In this document: one piece after another, positions 34,389-45,672 of the stretch
Layout: the number at the start of each line of letters is the position of its first letter
Position numbering within the stretch: the stretch's first letter is position 1
Notes under the pieces: model-generated
What the model was told of the DNA's origin: nothing
Database searches by the model: none
Seen by the model: the letters and a program-made list of their open reading frames with translations, nothing else
Program-made: the position numbers and the translations under genes
Source of the DNA: Sipunculus nudus
Taxonomy: Eukaryota > Annelida > Sipuncula > Golfingiida > Sipunculidae
NCBI GenBank assembly: GCA_026874595.1
Contig: CM049311.1
Coordinates: 59,089,953-59,153,952, forward strand
DNA: 64,000 nucleotides
Direction of reading: 5' to 3'

Positions 34389-37300
34389 GTTGTTGAAAAT
34401 GGCTACATCTCATGCAATCATCTATTTTTTTTCACAAATAATGTGACACAAATTCCCTTTTCATTTAATACAGACTTTTAACTAGTTTTCAGAACTGAAA
34501 ATGGCCCACGTTGTAAAGTATGAATTGTTTTATCTTTCTAATCTAAAAACTGCTATGTTATCTTGATAATCATGAAATGTATGTATTCTACTTTATTTAG
34601 CTATTGCCTTTTGAAAATATACCCATTGTACTTTAGGTCATGAGTGTACATAACTGTGTATGCATGGCATTATTGGTGAGCTTATATATGGAAGGAAATT
34701 TACTCATAAAACATGTTACAAAACAATCAGGGAATATTTAATGTTCATAAAATATAAGATCATGAAACAGCCTCATTAATACTAGTCCACATATAAAAAT
34801 TGTACTTGGTCACATATATCACAAGTGTATGATGACATGAATTATTAATAATTGCAGTTGAGAACAGTGCTCAGTAATATTTGAATAGTACCTTAGAATA
34901 CCAATTGATCATGCTATTAAATTACAGTGACTGGTGTTTAATATTTCAGTGGGCTCATAGTTCCTGGCTTGAGCTTGTGCTCATCTGTGACATGTTTGAT
35001 TGTCTGTTTTGTTTTTCTCAGATATTAATTTTGATTTTATTGATGATAAACACTGATGAGCCATTTCTTTAAAATTTGCCTCACTGGACAAATAAAATAC
35101 ATGGTGTCATCTATAGATAAGACAGGCAGTCAACCAATAAAGTAGGATTACTCATGTAAAAAACAATGCCAACATCATTCAGTAAGCTGGCCAGTTTCTT
35201 ATCAATATGGTTTAGGCATAATGGATAAGTGGTAGTGCCTTTTCAAATACTGTAACCATGGTAACAGGACATAGGAAGGTAAATTAAGGCTATATTATAT
35301 AGTGATATAGAGTGCAGATACCAATGATTTGAGGCAGCTGAATTTACACCATTATTTTAACTGTTTAATTCATGATGTTATGGTAAATATTTAGACAAAA
35401 TGTGTGGTATAATGATATACCTGCCAGGTATGACTGAATGGGTATTATGCAGGCATTAAAAATACATGTATGCAAGTCTGGTGCACAGACAGTTCTTTAA
35501 TACAGTTGATGCCTCTTCAAGAAATGTAGATAAAATATCCTTGGTATTATAAGTTTATTATGTGATAGACCCCAGTCCTCCTACCATATACTCTCACTCT
35601 GTATTTTAAAAGTGATATTGACATGTCTGCTAAACATGACCCATGTTCACATTTAATGGTGAATCAACATAAAAAAACTAGGAACTGGACAAATAGTCAG
35701 TGTAGTTAAAATTGAAAAATCATCAGCAAATAGTTAATGTATTTTAAAGTTGAATAATCAACTGTCACTCAGTCATAGGCAGTATTAGTCAGGGGTATTA
35801 TTTTTTGTATATTGAACTTTTTTGCTTACATTCACCACTGTGCAGTGATCCATATCAACTCCCCCACCTGGTTCCTCATCGGCTGAGAGATCAGCTGATG
35901 CTAAGAGACCTGTGGCCTGTCCTGGAAAACCATTGTACTCAATGAATTATAGATTAGTGCCGGTAGTTTGGAGATGTTTGAAATATGACCAGCCTGATTG
36001 GACGAATATGATTGACATTTTCTGCATAACTGTTTTGGCATAATCCAGTGGAACACCAGGCCATAGAAGATGAATTTCCAGCAATTCATCACCATAGATA
36101 GCGGGGATAAGAGACCTGTGGTAATACCAGAGGGACAGAGACCCCATTGTGCCATGCCATGCCGGAAAAGAACACAGGGCCTGGTCCCTGGGGGCCATGC
36201 TGATAATGCAGAACTAATACCTCATTAATGAAAGCTGCCAGCAGAACTCCTGTACCTGCTCCAAGCTGTAATGATGTGGCTGTAAACCTTTGTTGTCTCC
36301 TGTATCAAACCTGTACTCAGGTTCTGACATCACCATTGCATTTTTAGGGCTTTCTGTATCTGCATGGGTCAGCTGCACCACATTAAACTTGCATGTTGCC
36401 ACATTCAGATGGTCTCAACTAAATCTGCCTCCTCTAAAAGACACAAAAGACAGACCTGTGGAATGGAGAACATTACACACATGTCAGTTCATTGTTACAC
36501 AGTATCCTGTATTTCTGTGAATTGAATGCTTCTTAAGTGTCAATCAGATAATTGTAATGACATGGCAATAAATTTAAATATTGTCTTCTGTATAGTACCA
36601 AAAAGCTCATTCTGTTTTGCTTTCTAACCATCCAAAATAGTACATGATAGCAGAACAGTTTTTAAATTAGAATGCCTCAGATGTGCTGACTTAAAAAGTG
36701 TATAACATTTTATTACCTGTGGGAACTAGCTGGCTCATTGTTGCTTTCTTGTTCACCTTTTAATAGCCAACCTTTGCTCTTATGCCCCTTTATTTCACCA
36801 ATAGGTGTTTTTCTCTGGCTACTCTATTTTAAATGCTCTACCGTTTTCTGAAACACTGACCTAAAAGGTCACCCAGTCTATAGTTCTAATGTAAGTCTTG
36901 GATTATCATGATCATCTCTTGCTGCATACGAGCAAGTGCTTCAAACTCTGAGGCGTGTAACAGTTGCTAAATTCAAGGAGATGTTTCATCTTCAAAGTAA
37001 ATTTCTACTAAACAGGGAAATTTTACCCACACTTTGAAATTGTATTTTCCTGGAGTATTATATCTTTGTTTGTATTTGTCAAGCTGACGACTGTTGACAT
37101 TGACTCAGTCTTGTATTACAGCTCCTCATGTAGCCAGAATGGCCTTAAAGAGTGAGACTGAACATTTTTGCATATTCTGCATTGCAGAAGTTCAACATCA
37201 TCATGAGCTTCCTTGGATCTTGTGCCAAATTTGTCCCAGTCAGTTAATATAAAGTGAAGCTTTTATAAATAATCATCCTCTCATTGTATTTGTTAACACT

Positions 37301-38530
37301 AAGGTAACCCCATTTCCTGGAACCGGACATAATTCCAGGGAGTGTCATGGTTTGGTTCAGTTTTCTGTACTTCATTACAGAAACCCTCTCCTGCTCTGGG
37401 TGTGATAAAGTGAGAAGATATTTCTCTGATGGGACAATAAGTATGGTAGATATAGAGTATCACTGAAAGAGATTATTCAGTGCCAGGTGATGTAGATATG
37501 AAAACAGAAAAGAAACGTTTCATGTTTCGCTTTCACTTGATTGTTAGAGATGTGTGTTTGATACAACTTATTTCATCAATGAAGTGGAATTTGCAAGTCC
37601 TACATAGCACAATACATAATAAACGTTTGTAGTACTCGTGGATGGAGAGAAAAGCATGATTTTATCACTTATGAGTAAAGATGCTTTCTGAATTGAATAA
37701 GAGAAGTCACTGCAATATTGCAAGAGCCAGTAGCTCAAGACTGAATATATTTGTCACAAAAAAATCAATCTGTATAAGATATAATATGACAGGACGGGGC
37801 AGAATTTGGTGAGTGCTGGATTCAATATTTTATATTGGATCAATGGCAGTGTATTAAATCATCTATTATATGATATAGTATACTTTTAATTTGTCAATCT
37901 TTTTAAGTATATATGATTAGATAAAGGATTATATTGTGGTCTGTTGCCCGCACATGTGAATTAAATCAACTATTTAAAGTTAATTAAAAAAAAGAGTGAT
38001 TAAATATTACCAGCAGGCAGCCAGTAGCCCCAGTGAGGAATAACCTTGCTGAGTCAATGAGAGGGAGAGCTGTGTGCACTATTTTAGTAGCAGCTGCAAT
38101 GTCAACCAGGCCCAGTCTTTTAATTTAATGAGACTGCAAAAAGGATGAATATCGCAGAAGCAGCTACTTAATCATTGTGAAATCACCAACAGCTCAAAAT
38201 ACTTGAACCAGACTGGAGGAATGGGCCCTTCCTTGCCAATTCAAATTCCTGTCAGGTTTGCAGATAGAGCATAAAGAAACATGGTTTTAATAGAGGCAGG
38301 TATTTTTTTAAACACTGTCATAGCATGCATTTTTATGCTGTTTTTATTTAGGTACAGAAAAAAAATTAGCATGTGAATTTTCTCTAACTGGGAAAGGATG
38401 TGCTTTTGAAATGTCAAGCCTTTTTAGGTGGACTGATGTCACTTTTTTCTTAAATATAAAAGTACAAAAAACTCTGGATGAGAACTAAGTACTGGCAGTA
38501 TAAAAAAAATAAACAAAAGGAACACACAAT
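34389..38530 (+). other. NAV2: Long intron, 34.4-38.5 kb
   Basis: AT-rich for the most part. Frames at 35901-36198 (minus) and 36290-36520 (plus) have no recognisable domain. An X-box-like site lies at 35252-35265 (separate entry). The region 38000-38280 is somewhat less AT-rich. No exon is identified. Confidence 0.5.
35252..35265. promoter_or_regulatory. RFX X-box-like site
   Basis: GTAACCATGGTAAC fits the RFX consensus GTNRCC-N2-RGYAAC at every position. RFX factors drive ciliary and sensory-neuron genes. It lies far from any visible exon; function is inferred from the motif only. Confidence 0.35.
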
Positions 38531-38533
38531 TAA

Positions 38534-38868
38534 GGCCAAAAAAAATAAAGGTATGGTTCTCAGGCACCGCCCGCATCAATTTTAAACCCCCGCATCAAAA
38601 ATTTTTATTTTGATTTTCAATAAAAACTTTCCAATTTCGAGCTGCTGCCGCTCCGACATTTCTTTCAAGAAGATAAAACCATACAATTTCCTTTGTTTTG
38701 TAGTGCTTTTACTTATTTAGCAAAATAAAACTGTTATTTTCATGCTTTTCCCTTATCATTTGACATTTTAATCAAAACATACTAAAAAATTAAAATAAAA
38801 AAAGAGCCCGCCCGCATTGATTTCTGAAAAAAAGTGCCTGAGAACCATACATTTTTTTTATTTTGGCC
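38534..38868 (+). mobile_element. Tourist/Harbinger-like MITE, copy B (335 bp)
   Basis: It starts GGCCAAAAAAAATAAAGG with TATGGTTCTCAGGCACCG and ends GTGCCTGAGAACCATAC then TTTATTTTGGCC. It is flanked by TAA at 38531-38533 and 38869-38871. It matches copy A (16313-16612) end to end in reverse orientation and carries about 35 extra bases around TTTCGAGCTGCTGCCGC. It has no open frame. Confidence 0.88.
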
Positions 38869-39642
38869 TAATTCACCAAAAAAATCCTGTAAAGGAAATA
38901 TAGTCTGAGATAAATACATACACACCTAAAAGAAATATGGTATTTTCTGCTTTCTATAAAAGGTCACGTGCTACCACAATTCTTATTGGGAACAATATGT
39001 GCAGCCCTTTTTGTTTACCTGTATAAAGACACAAAAGGAGCGTGATTTATCAGATTAACCCCGACTAATGGCAGTGGCAGGTGCTGAAGTATCCCTGTAT
39101 AATAGAACTGCCATAACACATGAAGGTTCAGGCTTTTAAAAAATGATCAGGTGAGAACAACCAGTAACAATGTGTGTCACAGAACTGTGAAGCTCGCGCC
39201 TCACACCAAAACACTGCCCATAGTTGACAATCAGTCTGTATAATGCATTACTTACTGAAGCATTCAGAGTCAGTCAGACTATGATTCTAAAACATCATAC
39301 CCAGTACCCACCACCAGAGGGCGACACCATCTACAAATGCTGTACATTTATTATTGTCATGTCTGTTTCTGCATCAGCAATATCCAGATTACCTTTATTT
39401 CCTTACTCTGTCAAATTAAAATGAATGAAAAATATTCTCATTGAGATGTTTCTGGAAGCTCCTGACTACAGTCATCTAAATTCTCTGATGTGAGAATTTC
39501 TGTAATTCATACAGGTCTTCAGTTTTTTTCCTTCATCACCATCACCTTGACTTATCATTTCTAAAGCTAGGAAAGAATATGCTTTAAAAAGAGAATGTAA
39601 GGTTTATGACACCATCTTTTGCCATGTCATGTTAGCAGTCTC

Positions 39643-39665
39643 GGGGGGGGGGGGGGGGGGGGGGG
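39643..39665. repeat. G homopolymer of 23
   Basis: An uninterrupted G-run. It can form G-quadruplexes on this strand and is prone to length errors. Confidence 0.97.
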
Positions 39666-41168
39666 ATGGTACATATTAATTTACCAGCTATACACAAACT
39701 GGACCTGAATGAGTGCATGCACACTGCCTTCATCATTGGCACCTTTCATCAGGAGCTGACAAATGTTTTTATATTGGACAGTTGGTTTGATCAAATTTCC
39801 CAGGATATATTATATAAATATATTATTATTTCTTAAAATCATATCAAAGTATAACATTTAAAAATGGAATGTATATCTTGGTATATCTTCCTATGCAAGA
39901 AATAAAAAAAAAAAGATATCTCTGCAGTATCCATATTCAACATAAACACACACTCATATATACATATATGGCACTTATCCCTTCTGATTGTTACACGTGT
40001 CTTGTGTGGCAATACATTTGAAATCAAACGTTATTAAATCCATTCACCTATAGACTTGCACCCATGCTCACAAACTATTATTTGTCACACATAACTATAT
40101 ATGTACTGGGTTATTGTGTTTTCATGTACAAACAATTGTTCCTAAAATTATTGATGCCTTCATTCAATAAGACAAGTTTTGAATACCTTAACCAGGATAC
40201 CCACAATGCATTTGATCTTGCACAGATGTCAGCTTCAAATAAATACCAAAACATCTTTATCTCCTGTTTCCTTATTATGGGATACAGAAACCATTTTACC
40301 AGGGCCGCCTTCATTATGACCTATGGCCCTAGATGACATCATCACCATGCTGTGATACCATAATTTGGAACATCAGAAAAAATCATATCGATCATATTGC
40401 TCTGTGCAACAGATTTAAGGGATTATATGATTGTTGTAATGGAGCGACCATCATATAGAATTTCAGCCATATTGCATTCTTGGGAGACTAGAATTTTTTC
40501 TGGCTTGTAAATCAAGAGCAGGCGGATTTTCTATGCAGTACCAAGTAACAGTTGGTATACAAGTATACAAAGTATTTTTTGTCAACTTCCTCAGAAGTTT
40601 GAATGTTTCCTCTCCTGAATCTGTTACGGTTAAAGAAAAGATATCATGGTGACTCAAGCCTCATAATAAACACATTTACTTATGTGTCAGCAAAGATGTG
40701 TATATGATGTATACCAAATAAATGTTACTATTGTTTACCATTGTAAATTTAGGGGGTTAAAAGTTATTAAATAGTGTATGTGCTACTGATTGTACTTGTT
40801 TCTCTAAAACTTAACTGTTCTATATTTAACATATGTATATCAGTTTTGATGTCACAAGCATCAATTATTAAATCACAAATGAAGTATAATGTATATTTGT
40901 ATATAAGAAATAAGATCTGATGAGGTCCACCATATATGGTATTGGAGTGTTCTGTTTAAATTAGGAGGGGGGGGTATTCTCATGCCAGGGTGATGCGTTA
41001 GTTCCTGTGTTCATGCTGTCACAGGAAACACGTGAGCCTCGCCCAGCCTGGCCGCCTGAGTAAAGTGAATAGACCATAGAAAAGATGAGGTCACAGCAGT
41101 GTTGGATGATATGTCTGTAATCACACACACACATGGAAGTTAACCCCCAGGGCCAGCCTATCACAACT

Positions 41169-41182
41169 CCCCCCCCCCCCCC
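41169..41182. repeat. C homopolymer of 14
   Basis: An uninterrupted C-run. The frames 40961-41203 (minus, glycine-rich) and 41133-41327 (plus, proline-rich) arise from it. Confidence 0.97.
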
Positions 41183-42148
41183 ACCACTCACAGCCCCATA
41201 CATCTCTATTCCACATGCCTACATGTATCCTATTCAGCAGTGGTTGCTGTTATTTAGCATGCATCATGTCACAGCAGTGTGCATGTCATGTAGACCAAAC
41301 CTTTTAACCAAGGGAGCTGTTGTGTAAGCCCACATGTCTGTATTTAGACTAAAACTGGATTACCACTGGCTGTTTCAGGGCTATTAGGTTTATAATCATT
41401 CTAATCAGGGAATGGTAACAAGTGATAATTACTGCACAGATACTACTGGATTCACATATATGCTGGTCTGCTTCTATGATTCTGTGCAATTATACATCAA
41501 GAATTAGGCGAGTGGTTTTTGTGGTTTGCGGAAAGATTGGTGCGTCATGTCACCACATGGGGAAACAGGATATGTGTTTGAATGCGCATCACAGATAAAA
41601 CAGCAAGGGTCCTGTATTTGGCAGAAGATGAAAACAAGTGTAAAATAAGTAATGATTAGATAAACTGATAACAGATAAGCTAACGGACGGTGTAATTGAA
41701 CATATACCCATGGATATAAACAACTGTTTTGCCAGCAAGGGAAGATTTGCAGGCCTATGTTGATCTTTGATAAACAACAGATCCCAGGAAACAGAAGGAA
41801 CTTGAAACGGATCAGTTTGTACAGTGATTACTGAGTTATTTGAAAGGGACCAGTTTGTATTGTGATTACCCAGTCACAGCTGGGATATCTGCATATGTAC
41901 ATGTGTGATGTGTACGCAGCATCTTGATGCTCAGTAAAGATTTCACATGTATACAGACTTGTGCAACAGAGTCTCACTAGTTGTAACAGGTTTGTTTGTG
42001 ACAGAACAATCTTAAAACTGCATTTTGGAGCACCGATTTGCAGATTTTAATATCTGAAGAGGAGAAATCAGAAATGTTATCCTATTAGTTCAGATTGAAT
42101 ATTATCAAGTCGGGATTTTGTACTGGATATATACCTGATACATACAAA

Positions 42149-42197
42149 ATGAGTGCCACACAAAGCGGATGGGTGTCTCCATACCACTCTAGATCCC
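42149..42197 (+). CDS. Candidate alternative first coding exon (16 codons + 1 base)
   Basis: ACAAAATGAGT places A at -3 of the start codon. The frame MSATQSGWVSPYHSRS runs to GATCCC|GTAAGTAC, a near-ideal donor. It leaves in phase 1, exactly the phase of the exon at 15155-15241, so both could splice to the same next exon outside the window. If real, it would start a navigator isoform lacking the CH domain; vertebrate NAV genes also use internal promoters. The upstream 200 bases would be 5' UTR and contain stops in frame. Against it: the peptide has no known match, and an ATG before a GTAAGT in a given phase is not rare. Transcript data are needed. Confidence 0.35.
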
Positions 42198-42625
42198 GTA
42201 AGTACTCCTAAATTTATATCATATGTTAATATAAACGTGCAGCCCATGGAATCTTGTATTTACTTGATGTTTGTGTCCAGGTGGAAAAGTCAGAAAGGCC
42301 ACCTTTAATCTATTATTTAGGTAATGATCACTTCGTATTCATCACTGAAAAACAACCAGGAATCAGTTTTCTTATGATGCGTCAGTGATACCTGAATCAG
42401 TAATTTTATCTTAAAAGATAATAACGGTCAACAGATTTCAAGAACAAGGCCCACCCTAGTGGCAGGTAATATGCCAGGTATGTGTCTTCTGGATCATGGA
42501 TTAGCTGCAGTATCTAGAACTTAGATGTCAGTAAAATTTAGACTGCAGGGAATAGGACAGCCAGGTTATGTATGTAAGGGTTCATGATATGACTTGACAA
42601 TAAATCCCACATGTATTAGTATGAT

Positions 42626-42790
42626 GTAGCCCTGTGGTCAAGTTGTTAGGACTACAGGGACAATTGGAAGATCCCCAGTTGGAGATACCACCACTGCCTC
42701 AAAGGCCAAATGGTGACTATCAATAGAACCTCGGAGATTTGCCCCAACGTTTTAACGACAGATTATGACTTCTTTGTGAAAAAAAAATAC
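42626..42790 (+). mobile_element. Degenerate tRNA-derived SINE
   Basis: GTAGCCCTGTGGTCAAGTTG fits a tRNA 5' end with box A, and GATCCCCAGTTGGAGATACC fits the T-arm region (compare GGTCCCCGGTTCGAATCCC) at the right distance. About 95 bp of body follow, ending TTTGTGAAAAAAAAAT. Box B carries changes and the stems are broken, so it is a fossil SINE and not a tRNA gene. Confidence 0.5.
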
Positions 42791-44020
42791 AGATTTCATC
42801 CTAGGGATTTTTCCTAGATTTTACTACGGCAAATATGACTGCAAGGTTTTATTATATAAGATGAGTGTGTGAGATTTAATAATTTATTATCTGAGAAACT
42901 TTATTTAAATTGTTCTTCTGCCAACATCTGTCAAGCTCATGTGACATACATTAAAAGCTTACCAGCCAGTGCTACAGGCAGTTTTCACCTCTCATTGTGT
43001 TCTTGTATTACTAAATATATTTATTCATATATAAGCAGTAGGTGACACTTTTTCCCTTTCATAAAAACATTTGAAGCAGCAAATAGAAGTTATAGGGCTT
43101 CCTTCTACATCCATAGGTTCAGTATTTACACCTATTCAGTATTTCATATTGTATTTCAATTTTGAGGCCAAGGCAATGTTTGATGAACCCATTTCTAACT
43201 GAATGGGGGAAAAAGTTTCTTTTGAAAATCATCTTAGGAGGAGATGACATTTTCTATTACCAGCTTTTCCATTATAAATCAGTGTCATCCACAGCTCACT
43301 TGAACATTCCATAATAAAACATTGTTAGCATACAGAGTGGGTCGATGAGGTCTGGTACATGCCAGCTCTGCTCATCATTTTTAACAAAACAGCATGTGTG
43401 GTGTTAGAGCATATTAAATTGCCTCAAAAGCCCAGAAGCAAATTGTAACATTACGCTGACTTGGTGAAAATCGAATAGGGTCAATACCAGCCTGCCTTTG
43501 GAGGTCAGTAAGCATTTTATATTGAGATTGCTCGCAGGGCCTCTGTCCCCAAAGTGAAGTACAAGATTGTTTGTAAAAGTTGAGCTGGTCTGCTATGAAA
43601 TCGATGAATGGGGTTCACGCTGTTTGCTGATACAGACATAAGTGAACATTCTGGTTAGACTCGATCATCATGCCAGAGCAACGTCATTTTCACATGTACC
43701 ACGCTTTTTAGCGCTAATGAAAAAAAATATCAACCCATCACAACTAAATAAATTAAAAAATAAAAAACAGATTTCATCTGAAAGTCAGTGACTCTTTCAT
43801 TTTGCTCAGATGAGTAGGTGTATATTTATCCTTATACCTTATTGCCTGAATATATTTCATCAGTTCCCATAGTTAAAGGTTTGTAATGTCTATCTAGCCA
43901 TCTGTCTTCCTGGCACAAAGGATAGACTGTGATATTTATAAATCAGCACATATCTATCTTATTTATCTGTACAGTTTATAATATTTCTGTTCTGAGCTAT
44001 CTGGTATGCTCAGATATATA
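42791..44020 (+). other. NAV2: Long intron, 42.8-44.0 kb
   Basis: At 43330-43720 the sequence is unique-looking and of more even composition, with several CG-containing words such as TGAAATCGATGAATGGGG; this is a possible regulatory block. Nothing else is identified. Confidence 0.45.
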
Positions 44021-44187
44021 GTGGAACTTCCCCTAGTGGGCACCTTCATAAAGTGGGCACCTCTATATAGTGGGTGGTTACTCACAGTCCCGTTTTATTC
44101 CTTCTTATTATTTGTGTTGCGCCTTTGACCTCCAAAAAGTGGGCACCTCTTTAAAGTAGGCAGTTTGGCCCAGTCCATTAGGTGCCT
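44021..44187. repeat. Short repeats of AAAGTGGGCACCTCT
   Basis: Variants of TAGTGGGCACCTTCATAAAG, AAGTGGGCACCTCTATATAG and AAAGTGGGCACCTCTTTAAAG occur four to five times in 170 bp, beginning GTGGAACTTCCCC. This style of sequence is found at the ends of invertebrate DNA transposons, but the other end is not seen here. Confidence 0.45.
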
Positions 44188-44265
44188 ACATTGCAGAGGT
44201 TTAAATATATATGTGAAAAATGTTCCAATACTGGAGGTTCATAGGGTTTCATATCTTGATCCGGC

Positions 44266-44269
<4 letters not shown>

Positions 44270-44360
<91 letters not shown>
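44270..44360. repeat. (TA)45 microsatellite
   Basis: 91 bases of uninterrupted alternating TA. It yields Ile-Tyr repeating frames on both strands, which are not genes. It can extrude as a cruciform. Confidence 0.99.
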
Positions 44361-44362
<2 letters not shown>

Positions 44363-44572
44363 TCTTCAAGCCAGCTTTTATCTCAGTATATATTCTTTGA
44401 TTTCATGGACAGCTGAAGTGATTTCTGTGTATTAAGTTTGCCTGGTTTTGTCAGTGCAACAGCTCATATCACTAGCATATGAAGGATTTGGGTAATTATG
44501 AAACAGAAGGACTTTGCAGTCCCCTGGACAACCTGGTTTAACCAGATGTCTCTTTAATGGTAATTTTTTGTG

Positions 44573-44589
44573 CCCCCCCCCCCCCCCCC
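44573..44589. repeat. C homopolymer of 17
   Basis: An uninterrupted C-run followed by ACCACACACAG. Confidence 0.97.
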
Positions 44590-45557
44590 ACCACACACAG
44601 ACACGTACATAGTACGTCACATGTATCAGAACTTATACATATCCTTGGTTTTGTAAACTCTTGTCTGATCATCTCAGCTATGAATAGACCTGTTATAAGG
44701 TCTAATAACTGCTGATCTTTAATGTGGACAACATCGCAGACAGGGGTGTTTTATTACATTGATCATTATAAGCCAGAGAACTTGCAGTAAGTCAAGGGAT
44801 TGTAAAGGTCATTTTTTGCTCATTAAGGTACCAATCCTTCCAATTAAAGTATCACCAGCTCAGGTGGAATATAAAACGGTAGTGACATCTGACAAATTAG
44901 GTGTTATTAACCCCATTGGGATCACTCTCTTGACTAGCAGGGACAGCTGCACCATACATTATCATTAACAGCTCAAGTTATATCGTAGATCGTTACTCAT
45001 AACTACCAGTGTTAAAGCTCAGATTGCTGTGAGGTTGCATACAGTCAGGCCAATGAGTGTCTGTTTGTTTCACAGTTTGTTTGTTCTTCTTGTGGATAGA
45101 TCCATTAGGGTTTTGCTGATGCAGAGGTCCGTGCTCTTCTTAGTGTCATCATAGTTTGTGCTGTGTACAGCTTTGCCCAGCTGTAAGTGTGGTCTTTTGC
45201 ATCAAATTTGGATTTATTTTTCTTTGACCTAGTTACAAAAATCACTGTCAGATGGCAGCAGCAATTAATGAAATGCCTTCAGTCAGGCCAAGACAACTTC
45301 ATCTTGTATGAGGTGGTGATTGTAAATTCTAACAGCGCCACCTAACTTCATCTGCATGAATTAACTGTGTTTCACAATAGATAACTGGATCCAAGCAATA
45401 CCACAGGTTAAGTACTTGTAACTGTTCATGTATTATTTAAACATGCAACTCTTTAAACTTCTGGTATTATTCATTCACCAGCTGATCTGTAATAATTAGG
45501 GATTTATTCCTATAACAGTGTCAGGTCATCAACTCAATCAAGTGCTAGTAATAGCTG
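44590..45557 (+). other. NAV2: Long intron, 44.6-45.6 kb
   Basis: No exon or repeat family is recognised. Confidence 0.5.
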
Positions 45558-45569
45558 TAATAATAATAA

Positions 45570-45602
<33 letters not shown>
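45558..45602. repeat. (TAA)/(TAG) microsatellite
   Basis: A short (TAA)n run passes into about ten TAG units. It gives a valine-rich chance frame. Confidence 0.95.
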
Positions 45603-45672
45603 CATTAGTGGCAGTAAGATGCAAGAGAATGCCTTATACCTCACAGGCTCTGTCAAAAGGGAATAAAAATGT

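Larger units (their letters stand above)
38872..42148 (+). other. NAV2: Long intron, 38.9-42.1 kb
   Basis: Mixed AT-rich sequence with the G-run at 39643-39665 and C-run at 41169-41182. Frames such as 40064-40336 are chance. The last 350 bases lead into the candidate first exon and show no canonical TATA box that I would rely on. Confidence 0.5.

Noticed and set aside
42626-42700. Functional tRNA gene
   Set aside because: The box B core is altered, stems do not pair, and a body with A-rich tail follows as in a SINE.
44165-44435. Ile-Tyr-rich open frames on both strands
   Set aside because: They are translations of the (TA)45 microsatellite.
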